A DNA stretch of 56,170 nucleotides, taken from positions 1 to 56,170 of the forward strand of contig CABYTF010000002.1 of assembly GCA_902521725.1 (NCBI GenBank), read 5' to 3'. The stretch's first letter is position 1. Every line of letters begins with the position of its first letter. Under the pieces are notes generated by a model. The model was given only the letters and a program-made list of their open reading frames with translations. It was not told the origin of the DNA and made no database searches. Shown piece by piece: positions 1-8,924 of this stretch. This stretch comes from an uncultured Gammaproteobacteria bacterium (lineage in GTDB: Bacteria; Pseudomonadota; Gammaproteobacteria; GCA-002705445; GCA-002716945). Made by a program: the position numbers and the translations under genes.

Positions 1-1
1 G

Positions 2-511
2 GTTGGAATTCTTATAGTTATCATAATGACTTTCAGGAGCATATCAGGAGCTCATTTTAATCCAGCTGTTTCACTTAGTTTTTACCTGCAGGGAACACTC
101 AATAAAACAGACTTTTTTAATTATGTTGTCACCCACATTATCGCTGGCATCACAGGCGTTATTTTCGTTCATACCATGTTTGATATGCCTCTCATTGAGA
201 TGAGTACAAAAAACAGGGCCGGTCTAAATATCATGTTCTCAGAAGTTATAGCATCTTTTCTGCTAGTATTTATAATCTGCATGTCTCAAAAAAGAGACGA
301 TGTTTCGATGGGAGTGTTGGTAGGAGTTTATATAGGTGCAGGCTACTTTTTTACATCATCAACATCATTCGCCAACCCAGCTATATCAATTGCAAGATCA
401 TTAAGTGACACTTATACAGGCATTTACTTTATGAATGTTCCTCAATTTATCATTTCTCAGTTGATAGGAGCTTTTATAGCTACAAAATTATACGAATACA
501 TCAGAAGTTAA
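2..511 (+). CDS. MIP-family aquaglyceroporin, arsenic-associated (AqpS-like), 5' end cut by window
   Basis: The frame is open from base 2, so the N-terminus lies outside the window and the ATG at 26 is internal. Both hemichannel motifs are present: an SGAHFNPAVS segment near base 50 and a second NPA near base 374, followed by an ARSLSDTYTGI stretch. That second stretch resembles the aquaglyceroporins found in arsenic operons, as I recall the family. About four membrane segments remain. Such channels let arsenite (as arsenous acid) leave the cell down its gradient. The neighbours support this: a phosphate transporter lies directly downstream and an arsenate reductase ends the same run of genes. 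Family membership is sure; arsenite as the substrate is inferred. Confidence 0.85.
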   Translation, partial: VGILIVIIMTFRSISGAHFNPAVSLSFYLQGTLNKTDFFNYVVTHIIAGITGVIFVHTMFDMPLIEMSTKNRAGLNIMFSEVIASFLLVFIICMSQKRDDVSMGVLVGVYIGAGYFFTSSTSFANPAISIARSLSDTYTGIYFMNVPQFIISQLIGAFIATKLYEYIRS

Positions 512-518
512 GACATTT

Positions 519-550
519 TTAACATAACTGTAACATTGACACCCTATGAT
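519..550 (+). promoter_or_regulatory. Pho box and -10 element of the pst operon
   Basis: Two 7-bp half-sites, ttaacat (519-525) and gtaacat (530-536), are separated by 4 bp. This is the 11-bp phasing of PhoB sites (consensus CTGTCAT-N4-CTGTCAT). A good -10 hexamer, TATGAT, sits at 545-550, so the Pho box takes the place of the -35 as in known PhoB promoters. The expected transcription start (near 557) is only about 10 bases before the pstC ATG, so the leader is very short and no Shine-Dalgarno is visible. Confidence 0.72.
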
Positions 551-566
551 TTAGTACAGTTAAATC

Positions 567-1934
567 ATGATCGAAATTCTATTAATAACTATTCTATCAC
601 TTGCACTATATGGCTTTGCTCTTAATAAGAAGAAAGCGAAGGTTTTATCAGAAATAAATATCTTGCATTCTCAACCCCATTATCATGGCCTTTACACAGC
701 TTTCCTAACGATTGTTCCAGCGATCATTTTACTGATTTCTTGGTCATTTATCATGAATATTATTATGGGTGCTAACCTTAAAGATTACTTTTCAGATATC
801 ACAGATGCAGGATTGGTTGAGTTTTACACAAACGGTGTAATTGATTATGTTGAAGGAACAACAGACGCAATAATCGACCATGTTGGCTTTATTCCAGCAG
901 TCGAGTACTATCAATCACTTCAAAAAACAAGCTCGATACTCCAGTTTATTGTCACCTTGACTTTAGCATTGATACTTTTTAGATATTCTATGAGGTTTGT
1001 TGAGGTTCAATTCAAAGCAAGAGATCACATTGAACGAGTAGTTGTAATTATTATGCGAGCTTCGGCAGTATTTGCAATTTTTGTAACGTTAGGAATTGTT
1101 CTATCACTGCTATTTGAAACTCTAAGATTTTTTGATTCCGTGAATGTGTTTGATTTTTTATTCGGGCTGCATTGGAGCCCCCAGATGGCGATAAGAGCTG
1201 ACCAAGTTGGTTCATCTGGAAGTTTTGGAGCCGTCCCTGTATTCACTGGAACACTCCTCATCTCATTTATTGCGATGGCAGTGGCAGGACCAATAGGAAT
1301 GTATTCTGCTATATATTTATCTCAATACGCTTCTGATAGAGTTAGAAGCTATGCAAAGCCAATCATTGAGATACTCGCTGGTATTCCAACAGTAGTCTAT
1401 GGTTTTTTTGCTGTTATAACAGTTGCTCCTTTTTTCCGTGATTTAGGAGCATTTTTAACTTTTACAAACATGAGTTCTGAAAGCGCGTTGATTGCAGGAT
1501 CGGTCCTTGGGATCATGATAATACCATTCGTAGCGTCACTGACAGATGACGCCCTGACTGCTGTTCCTAAGTCTCTTAAAGAAGGTTCACTTGCAATGGG
1601 AGCTACACTATCTGAGACAACTAAGAAAGTAATTATACCAGCGTCTTTTCATGGCATTGTTGGAAGTTTTCTTTTGGCATTCTCACGTGCGATAGGGGAA
1701 ACAATGATAGTGGTGATGGCTGCAGGATTTGCAGCAAATTTAACTTTTAATCCATTTGATAGTGTGAGCACGGTAACTGTTCAAATTGTTGGACTTCTTA
1801 CAGGTGACCAAGAGTTTGATAGTCCTAAGACACTTTCAGCATTCGCATTGGCGTTTGTACTATTCTTTATAACATTAATTTTGAACGTGATTTCTCTTAG
1901 TATAGTCAAGAGATACAGGGAGCAGTATGAATAA
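567..1934 (+). CDS. pstC: Phosphate ABC transporter permease PstC (long form)
   Basis: Inner-membrane permease subunit of the high-affinity phosphate importer PstSCAB. At 455 aa it is longer than the ~320-aa enterobacterial protein. The extra length is an N-terminal part with membrane segments and a non-membrane loop, as in other long PstC forms. The C-terminal half carries the ABC permease coupling region (EGSLAMGATLSETTKKVIIP, about residues 337-356). pstA starts 8 bp before its stop, so the two are translationally coupled. No pstS gene for the periplasmic binding protein is present in the window. The ATG is chosen because it follows the Pho-box promoter at a plausible distance; there is no clear ribosome-binding site. 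Confidence 0.95.
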   Translation: MIEILLITILSLALYGFALNKKKAKVLSEINILHSQPHYHGLYTAFLTIVPAIILLISWSFIMNIIMGANLKDYFSDITDAGLVEFYTNGVIDYVEGTTDAIIDHVGFIPAVEYYQSLQKTSSILQFIVTLTLALILFRYSMRFVEVQFKARDHIERVVVIIMRASAVFAIFVTLGIVLSLLFETLRFFDSVNVFDFLFGLHWSPQMAIRADQVGSSGSFGAVPVFTGTLLISFIAMAVAGPIGMYSAIYLSQYASDRVRSYAKPIIEILAGIPTVVYGFFAVITVAPFFRDLGAFLTFTNMSSESALIAGSVLGIMIIPFVASLTDDALTAVPKSLKEGSLAMGATLSETTKKVIIPASFHGIVGSFLLAFSRAIGETMIVVMAAGFAANLTFNPFDSVSTVTVQIVGLLTGDQEFDSPKTLSAFALAFVLFFITLILNVISLSIVKRYREQYE

Positions 1935-3147
1935 CATCTCTTCAAGAAATCAATCTGAGAAAAGATTTCAATTCTATGGGAAAGTTGCCGTTACACTAGC
2001 AATTAGTTTTCTAGTAATATTGTTATATAATATATTTTCCACTGGAATTTCAGCTTTTCAACAAACCTATGTGGCAGTCAAATTAGATATTCCTGCATCC
2101 GTTGATAAAAAATCAATAAACCCAAGATCTTATTTGAATAAAAGTTTCCTTGAAATGTTTCCTCCTGAGGTCAAATCAAGAAATGAAAGAAAGGCAGTGT
2201 TATCACTTTTGAGCAAAGGAGCAAAATATGAATTTCAAGAATTATTAGAGGATAATGAATCCTCCTCTCTACAAGGTTATTTTTGGTTCTTAGCCTCAGC
2301 AGACTTAGATATGTACATCAAAGGGACTGTAAAAAGACAAGGAGACACTGCTGGACGATTAGATGAAGTGCAAATGCAGTATGTAGATATTCTAGAATCG
2401 AAAAATTTAGTTGAATTACAAAGCAATAAATACCTATTTTCTGCTGCAGACAGTAGAGAACCCGAAATGGCTGGCATTAGAGGAGCAATAATAGGCTCAC
2501 TTTACGCAATTTTAATTGCATTTTTAGTATCATTTCCGATAGCTGTGTTGTCAGCAGTTTATCTCGAAAAACTTGCATCCAAAAATAAATTTTCTGATCT
2601 TATTGAGACAAACATTAATAACCTAGCGGCTGTGCCATCAATCGTTTTTGGCCTTTTAGGATTAGCGATATTTCTTAACTTTTTTAATCTTCCTAGGTCT
2701 GCCCCATTAGTTGGTGGACTCACCTTGGCGCTCATGACTTTGCCTACGATTGTAATTGCATCCAGAGCAGCTATCAAATCTGTACCTCCCTCTATAGAAG
2801 AGGCGGCTATAGGACTGGGTGCAAGTAAGGTTCAAACTATATTTGGATTCACTCTCCCACTTGCAATGCCAGGTATTTTGACCGGAACTATCATAGGAAT
2901 TGCACAGGCAATTGGTGAGACAGCGCCACTACTGATGATTGGAATGGTAGCATTCGTTGTCGATATACCGGGAGGACCAATGGAGCCATCTACGGCATTA
3001 CCAGTACAAATATTTTTATGGGCAGATAGTCCTGAAAGGGCATTTACGGAGAGGACATCCGCAGCCATAATGGTTTTATTAGTTTTTCTCGTCCTCCTCA
3101 ATTTGACAGCTATTTATTTAAGAAAAAAATTAGAAAAAAAATGGTGA
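1927..3147 (+). CDS. pstA: Phosphate ABC transporter permease PstA (long form)
   Basis: Second permease subunit of the Pst importer, 406 aa, again a long form. Residues about 18-40 form a first membrane segment, followed by a ~140-residue non-membrane region. From about residue 185 comes the six-segment permease core, with an [16 protein letters not shown] coupling motif near residue 290. Its start lies inside the end of pstC, with a Shine-Dalgarno-like agggag 5 bases upstream. It ends 7 bp before pstB. Assignment rests on the fold, the motif and the position between pstC and pstB. Confidence 0.95.
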   Translation: MNNISSRNQSEKRFQFYGKVAVTLAISFLVILLYNIFSTGISAFQQTYVAVKLDIPASVDKKSINPRSYLNKSFLEMFPPEVKSRNERKAVLSLLSKGAKYEFQELLEDNESSSLQGYFWFLASADLDMYIKGTVKRQGDTAGRLDEVQMQYVDILESKNLVELQSNKYLFSAADSREPEMAGIRGAIIGSLYAILIAFLVSFPIAVLSAVYLEKLASKNKFSDLIETNINNLAAVPSIVFGLLGLAIFLNFFNLPRSAPLVGGLTLALMTLPTIVIASRAAIKSVPPSIEEAAIGLGASKVQTIFGFTLPLAMPGILTGTIIGIAQAIGETAPLLMIGMVAFVVDIPGGPMEPSTALPVQIFLWADSPERAFTERTSAAIMVLLVFLVLLNLTAIYLRKKLEKKW

Positions 3148-3154
3148 AATATTT

Positions 3155-3919
3155 ATGACTGAACAATTAAAACTTTCAATCAAAAATCTTAACGTCTTCT
3201 ATGGCGATAAACAGGCTTTATACAATATAAATCTTAATATTATGGAAAAAGAAGTTACATCGCTAATTGGTCCATCTGGATGTGGAAAATCTACATTACT
3301 TAAATGTATTAATAGAATGAACGACCTAGTTGAAATATGTAAAACTGATGGTCAAGTGTTATTGGATTCTAAAGACATTAATGATGCATCACAAGATCCA
3401 GTTCTTTTGAGAATGAAAGTGGGAATGGTATTTCAAAAACCTAATCCTTTTCCAAAATCAATATATGATAATGTAGCTTTTGGACCAACGTTGCATGGAA
3501 TGACCAATTCAAAGGAGGAGCTTGATCATGTAGTGATAGAAAGTCTAAGTAAATCAGGATTGTATGATGAGGTAAAAGATCGGTTGTTTGATCCAGGCAC
3601 CGGTTTATCTGGAGGCCAACAACAAAGACTTTGTATTGCAAGAGCTCTCGCAGTTAATCCTGAGATTCTCTTGATGGATGAGCCATGCTCTGCTTTGGAT
3701 CCAATCGCGACTGCAAAGATTGAGGATTTGATTGCTGAGCTTAAAGAGCAATACACAATCGTAATTGTTACTCACTCTATGCAACAAGCAGCTAGAGTAT
3801 CTGATAGAACGGCTTACATGCATATGGGAGAACTGATTGAGTCAGGATTAACCAAGACAATTTTCTCTAATCCACAGCACCAGAAAACTCAAGACTATAT
3901 TACGGGAAGGATCGGATAA
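3155..3919 (+). CDS. pstB: Phosphate ABC transporter ATP-binding protein PstB
   Basis: ATPase that powers phosphate import, 254 aa, the normal family length. Walker A (GPSGCGKST, residues 39-47), the ABC signature LSGGQQQR (151-158) and Walker B (ILLMDEP, 171-177) are all intact, and the Q-loop region [10 protein letters not shown] is typical of PstB. It acts on the cytoplasmic face of PstC/PstA. It lies 7 bp after pstA and 29 bp before phoU, in one operon. Confidence 0.97.
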   Translation: MTEQLKLSIKNLNVFYGDKQALYNINLNIMEKEVTSLIGPSGCGKSTLLKCINRMNDLVEICKTDGQVLLDSKDINDASQDPVLLRMKVGMVFQKPNPFPKSIYDNVAFGPTLHGMTNSKEELDHVVIESLSKSGLYDEVKDRLFDPGTGLSGGQQQRLCIARALAVNPEILLMDEPCSALDPIATAKIEDLIAELKEQYTIVIVTHSMQQAARVSDRTAYMHMGELIESGLTKTIFSNPQHQKTQDYITGRIG

Positions 3920-3948
3920 TTATTTACAGATAAGCTATAATAAAAAAT

Positions 3949-4677
3949 ATGACAGATTACAGAGAACATATTGTTAAATCCTTTGATGATGAAATAGCTA
4001 ATGTAATTCATTTAGTTACTCAAATGGCAACACTTGTTGAAGAGCAATATAAATTACTTTATCACGTGGTGGATACTGGATCTCCAGCGACCACAGAGGA
4101 TATTCTAGAAAATGAACCTAAACTTGATAATTATGATGCAGAGATAAGAGATGCTGTAATTACCCTTATTACACTTCGTTCACCTGTAGCAGTAGATCTT
4201 AGAGATATTTTAACATCTCTTAGGATTTCAACAGATCTTGAGAGGCTTGGTGATTACGCCAAAAACATAGCAATGAGAGTTGCAACCCTTGAGGAAATTC
4301 CTGAGACTAGCGTAAAAAATGACATACTTAGATTGCTCAATCTTGTTCAAGTACAGCTTAAAAAAGTAATTGATGCCTATGTATCAAAAGATCTTACAAA
4401 AGCAAAAGAGGTGATAAAAAATGATGTTGAGATTGATAAAACATACAATGCTATATACGAGAAAATTGTCGATCTAATTAAAGGTAAAGTTTCCAAACTG
4501 AGACTGCTGACATACACTAAATTGTTGTTTGCTATCAAAACTCTTGAGAGAGCAGGGGATCACATAGAAAACGTAGCAGAAGAAATACACTTTATAGTAA
4601 CCGGTGAACATGTAGATTTAAAGGATGAAAAAAAAGACAGTAAGCTTGAACATGCTATTGAGGAATCAAATAAATGA
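3949..4677 (+). CDS. phoU: Phosphate signalling protein PhoU
   Basis: Cytoplasmic helical-bundle protein of 242 aa with two PhoU repeats, each ending in a metal-binding E/DxxxD-type segment (DLERLGDYAKNIA near residue 95, LERAGDHIENVAEEI near 200). PhoU links the Pst transporter to the PhoR/PhoB switch and keeps the Pho response off when phosphate is plentiful. A perfect -10 hexamer TATAAT (3936-3941) sits just before the ATG, so a leaderless transcript from this point is possible in addition to read-through from pstB. The stop overlaps the phoB start by 4 bp. Confidence 0.96.
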   Translation: MTDYREHIVKSFDDEIANVIHLVTQMATLVEEQYKLLYHVVDTGSPATTEDILENEPKLDNYDAEIRDAVITLITLRSPVAVDLRDILTSLRISTDLERLGDYAKNIAMRVATLEEIPETSVKNDILRLLNLVQVQLKKVIDAYVSKDLTKAKEVIKNDVEIDKTYNAIYEKIVDLIKGKVSKLRLLTYTKLLFAIKTLERAGDHIENVAEEIHFIVTGEHVDLKDEKKDSKLEHAIEESNK

Positions 4678-5360
4678 CGACCATTTTTTCAATCGAAGAT
4701 GAAGAGGCGCTTGTATCGCTTCTGGAATATAATATAAAGGCATCAGGCTTTAAATTTGAACATTCCACTAATGGCTATGATGCCATGATGAAACTTCAAA
4801 AATCGAATCCAGACTTAATCTTACTTGATTGGATGTTGCCGGATATTGCAGGAACAGAAGTTTGTAAGTTTGTAAGAAGTAACAAAGACTTGAAAAATAC
4901 ACCCATAATAATGCTAACAGCAAAAGGGGAAGAGCAAGATCTATTGTCAGGGTTTGAAATGGGCTGTGATGACTATATTACCAAACCCTTTAGTCCAGCT
5001 GAACTTATCGCAAGAATCAAAGCGCTTCTGAGACGAAGTAGTGATGACAGTAGGGAAATGATTTTATCTTACGGAAATATTAAATTGGATACCGGTAGCC
5101 ACAGGGTTTACTGTTGTGATGAAGAGGCAAAATTAGGCCCGAGAGAGTACAGAATTTTGGAATTTTTGATGAAAAATCCAGGAAGGGTCTATTCTAGGCA
5201 ACAGATCTTAGATAATGTTTGGGGTACTAATGTATATGTTACCGATAGAACTATCGATGTTCACATACGTAGATTAAGAAAAGCTTTGAGTAATACGGAA
5301 GAGTGTAAAGTAATTAGGACAATACGATCTTCAGGATATAGTTTAGATACAAATTCATAA
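4674..5360 (+). CDS. phoB: Phosphate regulon response regulator PhoB
   Basis: OmpR/PhoB-type response regulator, 228 aa. The receiver domain (about 1-120) has the phospho-acceptor Asp at 52 and the conserved Lys at 104 (ITKPF). The C-terminal winged helix (about 130-228) binds Pho boxes. The start overlaps phoU by 4 bp (ATGA) with a gagga ribosome-binding site. The sensor kinase gene phoR, usually next to phoB, is not here; the next gene is ppk. Two Pho-box-like sites in this window (519-536 and 8791-8852) are likely targets. Confidence 0.95.
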   Translation: MTTIFSIEDEEALVSLLEYNIKASGFKFEHSTNGYDAMMKLQKSNPDLILLDWMLPDIAGTEVCKFVRSNKDLKNTPIIMLTAKGEEQDLLSGFEMGCDDYITKPFSPAELIARIKALLRRSSDDSREMILSYGNIKLDTGSHRVYCCDEEAKLGPREYRILEFLMKNPGRVYSRQQILDNVWGTNVYVTDRTIDVHIRRLRKALSNTEECKVIRTIRSSGYSLDTNS

Positions 5361-5377
5361 CTTGAGTCATATGCTGG

Positions 5378-7468
5378 ATGCACGATAACAACTTTTTCAC
5401 AAGAGAGTTGAGCTTACTGGAGTTCAACAAAAGAGTCATCGAACAAGCCTCAGATAAGTCCGTTCCAATTCTGGAGAGATTGAAGTACTTATGCATTGCA
5501 GATAGCAATCTAGATGAGTTCTTTGAAATTAAAGTCGCGTTTTTAAGAAAAAAAATAAAACTTTCAGATAAACGTTTCTTATCTGAGAGAGAGAATAATC
5601 TTCAGCTGTTGAAAGACATAAGAAGGAAAGTGAATGCAATTATTAAGCTTCAATACGATCTATTGCAAAAAAGTGTTTTCAGGGCTCTAAGAACCAAAAA
5701 TATAGTTTTTCTAAGAAGAAGGGAATTAAATAGCGCTCAAAGAGATTGGGCAAGTAAATATTTCGATACACATATTTTGCCAATTATTAACCCCATGATT
5801 CTAGAAGGGAATTCTCCAGATATAATTGGAAGTCACCCCTTTCCTAGAATTCAAAATAAAAGTTTGAATTTCATGGTAAAGTTAAAAGGGTCAGACGTAT
5901 TTGGCAATTCACCTAAGCTTGCCGTAGTGCCTGCACCGAGGATCTTACCGAGGTATATAAAACTTCCTAAAAAGATCTCTCAAGATAAGGATACCTATAT
6001 TTTCCTTTCTTCTCTAATACATGAAAATGTTGACAAGCTTTTCCCTGGGCTGAAAGTTTGGGGGTGTCATCAATTTAGGGTTACTATGAACAGTAATCTT
6101 GTTTTTGATGACGAGGACTTAAATGATATTAAAAAGTCTCTCACACGATTACTACCAGAGAGGAAATTTAACGAAGCAGTAAGACTCGAGGTTGTCAAAG
6201 ATTGCCCAAAAGATATTTTGAAATTTCTTAAAGCTCAATACAAATTGAATGATATTGATATCTATAAAATAAATGGTCCAGTAAATCTAAATAGATTTTA
6301 TTCTATTTATGATGACATAAAAAAGAAAGAACTTAAATTTTCAGTATATAAACCAAATAACAATAGTCTACAGAAGGCGAAGGGCAACAAGTTTTTTGAA
6401 GATTTAAAAGAAAGAGATGTACTTTTACATCACCCCTATAATGATTTCAAAATAGTCACCAATTTTCTTAAGTTAGCTGTTTTTGACAAGAATACGGTTG
6501 CCATTAAACAAACTATCTATAGGACATCTCTAGATTCTGAAATAATTAAATTACTTATCAAAGCTGCCAAGCGTAATATTGCCGTTACTGTAGTTATAGA
6601 ATTAAGGGCAAAGTTTGATGAGGAGAATAACATCAAGATCGCAAAAAAGCTTGAGGATGTTGGTGTTCAGGTGACCTATGGAATTAGAAAATATAAGACT
6701 CATGCTAAGGCTTTACTTATAGTCAGAAAAGAAAATAATCAATTAGTTAATTACTTCCATTTAGCAACAGGCAACTATAATTCGAAAACAGCCAGTCTAT
6801 ATACTGATTTTGGGCTTATCTCATCAAATAAACAGATTGGGCATGATATTCATAAATTCTTTTTACAACTTACTGGATCAAACAAAGATATGAAATACAA
6901 GCATCTATTCTTATCACCATTAAATAGTTATAAAAAAATTTTTAAGTTTATCTCAAACGAAATCAATAACAAAAAAAATGGCAAAGATGCTTTTATCAGA
7001 GCGAAAATGAATCAACTAACGGAGCGTAAAATTATTTCAAAGCTCTATGAGGCGTCTAAGGCAGGAGTCAAGATTGAACTTTTTGTCCGCGGTGAATGTA
7101 TACTGATGCCAGGCATAAAGGGTCTCTCGGAAAATATTAAAGTTTACTCAACAATCGGGAGATACTTGGAGCATTCTAGAGCGTTCTTTTTTTGTAATAA
7201 TAATAATCCAAAATTGTATTTATCCAGTGCAGATCTAATGACTAGAAACATTCATAACAGAGTGGAAATATTTTTCCCAATTATTAATAAAGAACATCGT
7301 GAAAGAATATGTTTTGAAGCATTTGATCTTCAAAAAACAGATAATTTCAAACTATGGAAATTAGATTCTACCGGAAAGTATTATAGAAAATCACCCTCAA
7401 AAGGACATAAAAGATTACATTCACAAGATGAATTATGCAAGATACACGGAGTTATGAATGCAAGTTAA
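5378..7468 (+). CDS. ppk1: Polyphosphate kinase 1
   Basis: Membrane-associated enzyme that makes inorganic polyphosphate from ATP, 696 aa, the usual length. The N-terminal head domain starts with an RELSLLEFNKRV segment. The two phospholipase-D-like C-terminal domains each keep the catalytic histidine region: KTHAKALLIV near residue 445, and LEHSRAFFF near 600. It sits 17 bp after phoB and overlaps ppx by 11 bp, so storage and breakdown of polyphosphate are encoded together inside the Pho operon. Confidence 0.95.
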   Translation: MHDNNFFTRELSLLEFNKRVIEQASDKSVPILERLKYLCIADSNLDEFFEIKVAFLRKKIKLSDKRFLSERENNLQLLKDIRRKVNAIIKLQYDLLQKSVFRALRTKNIVFLRRRELNSAQRDWASKYFDTHILPIINPMILEGNSPDIIGSHPFPRIQNKSLNFMVKLKGSDVFGNSPKLAVVPAPRILPRYIKLPKKISQDKDTYIFLSSLIHENVDKLFPGLKVWGCHQFRVTMNSNLVFDDEDLNDIKKSLTRLLPERKFNEAVRLEVVKDCPKDILKFLKAQYKLNDIDIYKINGPVNLNRFYSIYDDIKKKELKFSVYKPNNNSLQKAKGNKFFEDLKERDVLLHHPYNDFKIVTNFLKLAVFDKNTVAIKQTIYRTSLDSEIIKLLIKAAKRNIAVTVVIELRAKFDEENNIKIAKKLEDVGVQVTYGIRKYKTHAKALLIVRKENNQLVNYFHLATGNYNSKTASLYTDFGLISSNKQIGHDIHKFFLQLTGSNKDMKYKHLFLSPLNSYKKIFKFISNEINNKKNGKDAFIRAKMNQLTERKIISKLYEASKAGVKIELFVRGECILMPGIKGLSENIKVYSTIGRYLEHSRAFFFCNNNNPKLYLSSADLMTRNIHNRVEIFFPIINKEHRERICFEAFDLQKTDNFKLWKLDSTGKYYRKSPSKGHKRLHSQDELCKIHGVMNAS

Positions 7469-8369
7469 GATTGAGAGAAAAGTAGGTGTTTTAGACCTTG
7501 GGTCAAATACTTTCAATATTAAGTTTGTTACTTTTAAAAACCGAGAAGTTCGAAGCATTTTCAAGTATAAAAAATACATAAACATAATTGCATCAACTAA
7601 TTCTGATGGCAATATTCAAAAAAATAAAGAGAGAGAACTTTTTCAAACATTCGATGAATTCAAAAGTATCATTGATATTCAGAAACCGGATGCATTAAAA
7701 GTTATTGCTACTAACTCTTTTAGAAGAATCAAAGATAAAGCATTCGTAAGTAACGCCGAGTCCATCCTTGGGTATAAAATTAATATTATTTCTTCTGATC
7801 AAGAGGGTGAATTTGTTTTCAAAGGCGTGTCATCTAGCAATCAAATAGGTGAAAGAAAATACTTCATCCTCGACATTGGAGGATCAAGTACAGAAATTAT
7901 TAAAGTTAGTGAAGATAAAATTTCAAAAATTGTCAGTTTGCAGGTTGGGAGTGTATTTCTATCAAACAAATTTATCAAAGGCAAAAAGTTCCTATATGAA
8001 AAAGCTTCAGAGTATGTAGCTAAAGAACTTGAAAGAGAGGGTATATCAGAAATGTCATTTAAAAATAAAAAGCCTTTGTACGGTACATCTGGATCATTCA
8101 AAACAGCATATCGTGCTTGTCAAATTTTAATGAATGCGGAAAGCTCAAGTATAAAGGAGAATGTTGCAAATATTTTATCTAATACTGATAAACTTGATTC
8201 GAGTAAAAGTGAATTGAAAAATTATATCAATCCATATCGCATCAATATTTTGCCATCATGTCTTATAATACTCGATTGTATACTCCATAATCTTGGTGTG
8301 TCAGATGTTTATAAGTCTAGTGGAGGTTTGCGAGAAGGAGTTATTGATGAGCTCATCCAGCAAGATTAA
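7458..8369 (+). CDS. ppx: Exopolyphosphatase, Ppx/GppA family (short form)
   Basis: Releases phosphate from polyphosphate chains, or possibly acts on pppGpp, since Ppx and GppA share this fold. The protein has 303 aa. It shows the ASKHA-fold phosphate motifs GVLDLGSNTF (near residue 10), FILDIGGSSTEI (near 135) and a GTSGS segment (near 200). It lacks the C-terminal helical domain of the ~510-aa E. coli enzyme, so it is the short form. It overlaps ppk upstream by 11 bp and arsC downstream by 23 bp. Confidence 0.88.
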   Translation: MQVKIERKVGVLDLGSNTFNIKFVTFKNREVRSIFKYKKYINIIASTNSDGNIQKNKERELFQTFDEFKSIIDIQKPDALKVIATNSFRRIKDKAFVSNAESILGYKINIISSDQEGEFVFKGVSSSNQIGERKYFILDIGGSSTEIIKVSEDKISKIVSLQVGSVFLSNKFIKGKKFLYEKASEYVAKELEREGISEMSFKNKKPLYGTSGSFKTAYRACQILMNAESSSIKENVANILSNTDKLDSSKSELKNYINPYRINILPSCLIILDCILHNLGVSDVYKSSGGLREGVIDELIQQD

Positions 8370-8781
8370 AGTTTTATTCATCTGTACAGGAAATTCAGCT
8401 AGATCCATCATGGGCGAGATGGCAGCCAATATTTTGATGGGCGGTAAGTTCGTTGGATACTCAGCAGGCTCAAAGCCTACCGGTAGTGTCAACAGTGCTG
8501 CTTTGGATATAGCGAGAGAAATTGGCTATCCATTGAGTAAACTTCAATCAAAAAGCATCACACCATTTATGTCTTGCGAAAATCATAGTTTTGATTACGC
8601 CATCACAGTCTGTGATAATGCGAAAGACAGCTGTCCTATTTTTACGAATTGCTCCAAGATCCTTCACTGGGGGTACTCTGACCCCGCAGATATAGATGAT
8701 TTTGATGACAGAAAACAAGAGCTATTGAGAATCTATAACGATATTGGAAGAAAGCTCAATAATTTATTAAAGAAAAATTAA
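8347..8781 (+). CDS. arsC: Arsenate reductase, thioredoxin-coupled (low-molecular-weight phosphatase fold)
   Basis: Reduces arsenate to arsenite in the cytoplasm. I use the ATG at 8347, not the upstream in-frame 8293, because it follows a gaaggag ribosome-binding site and begins the family's N-terminus; this gives 144 aa. The P-loop CTGNSAR runs from Cys13 to Arg19, and the redox pair is Cys89 and Cys96 (TVCDNAKDSC). The catalytic Asp is in SDPAD (112). These three cysteines mark the thioredoxin-linked ArsC family rather than a plain tyrosine phosphatase. It is the last gene of the pst-pho-ppk operon, overlapping ppx. With the aquaglyceroporin at the other end it makes an arsenate-in, arsenite-out route. 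Confidence 0.9.
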   Translation: MSSSSKIKVLFICTGNSARSIMGEMAANILMGGKFVGYSAGSKPTGSVNSAALDIAREIGYPLSKLQSKSITPFMSCENHSFDYAITVCDNAKDSCPIFTNCSKILHWGYSDPADIDDFDDRKQELLRIYNDIGRKLNNLLKKN

Positions 8782-8790
8782 ATAAGTCTA

Positions 8791-8869
8791 CTTTCATAAA
8801 ACTGACATATTTCGTATATAAATCTTTCATATTTCTTTATCAAAACTTTGTACTTATGTTTTGTATCAT
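8791..8869 (+). promoter_or_regulatory. Tandem PhoB-site array (six 7-bp units, 11-bp period) and -10 of the porin gene
   Basis: Six 7-mers follow one another every 11 bp, with AT-rich 4-bp spacers: ctttcat (8791), ctgacat (8802), cgtatat (8813), ctttcat (8824), ctttatc (8835) and ctttgta (8846). Unit length, spacing and sequence match PhoB half-sites (CTGTCAT), with ctgacat the closest. A -10-like TATCAT at 8864-8869 lies 11 bp after the last unit. The phosphate genes directly upstream support Pho control of the porin that follows. Confidence 0.7.
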
Positions 8870-8924
8870 CAGCCTTATCCGTTTAAGGAAACATTAATTA
8901 ACGTTATTAAACAAAGAGGAAATA

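Noticed and set aside
8293-8346. Longer start for arsC
   Set aside because: The extra 18 codons lie deep in ppx, have no ribosome-binding site, and are not part of the ArsC fold; the ATG at 8347 has a good site.
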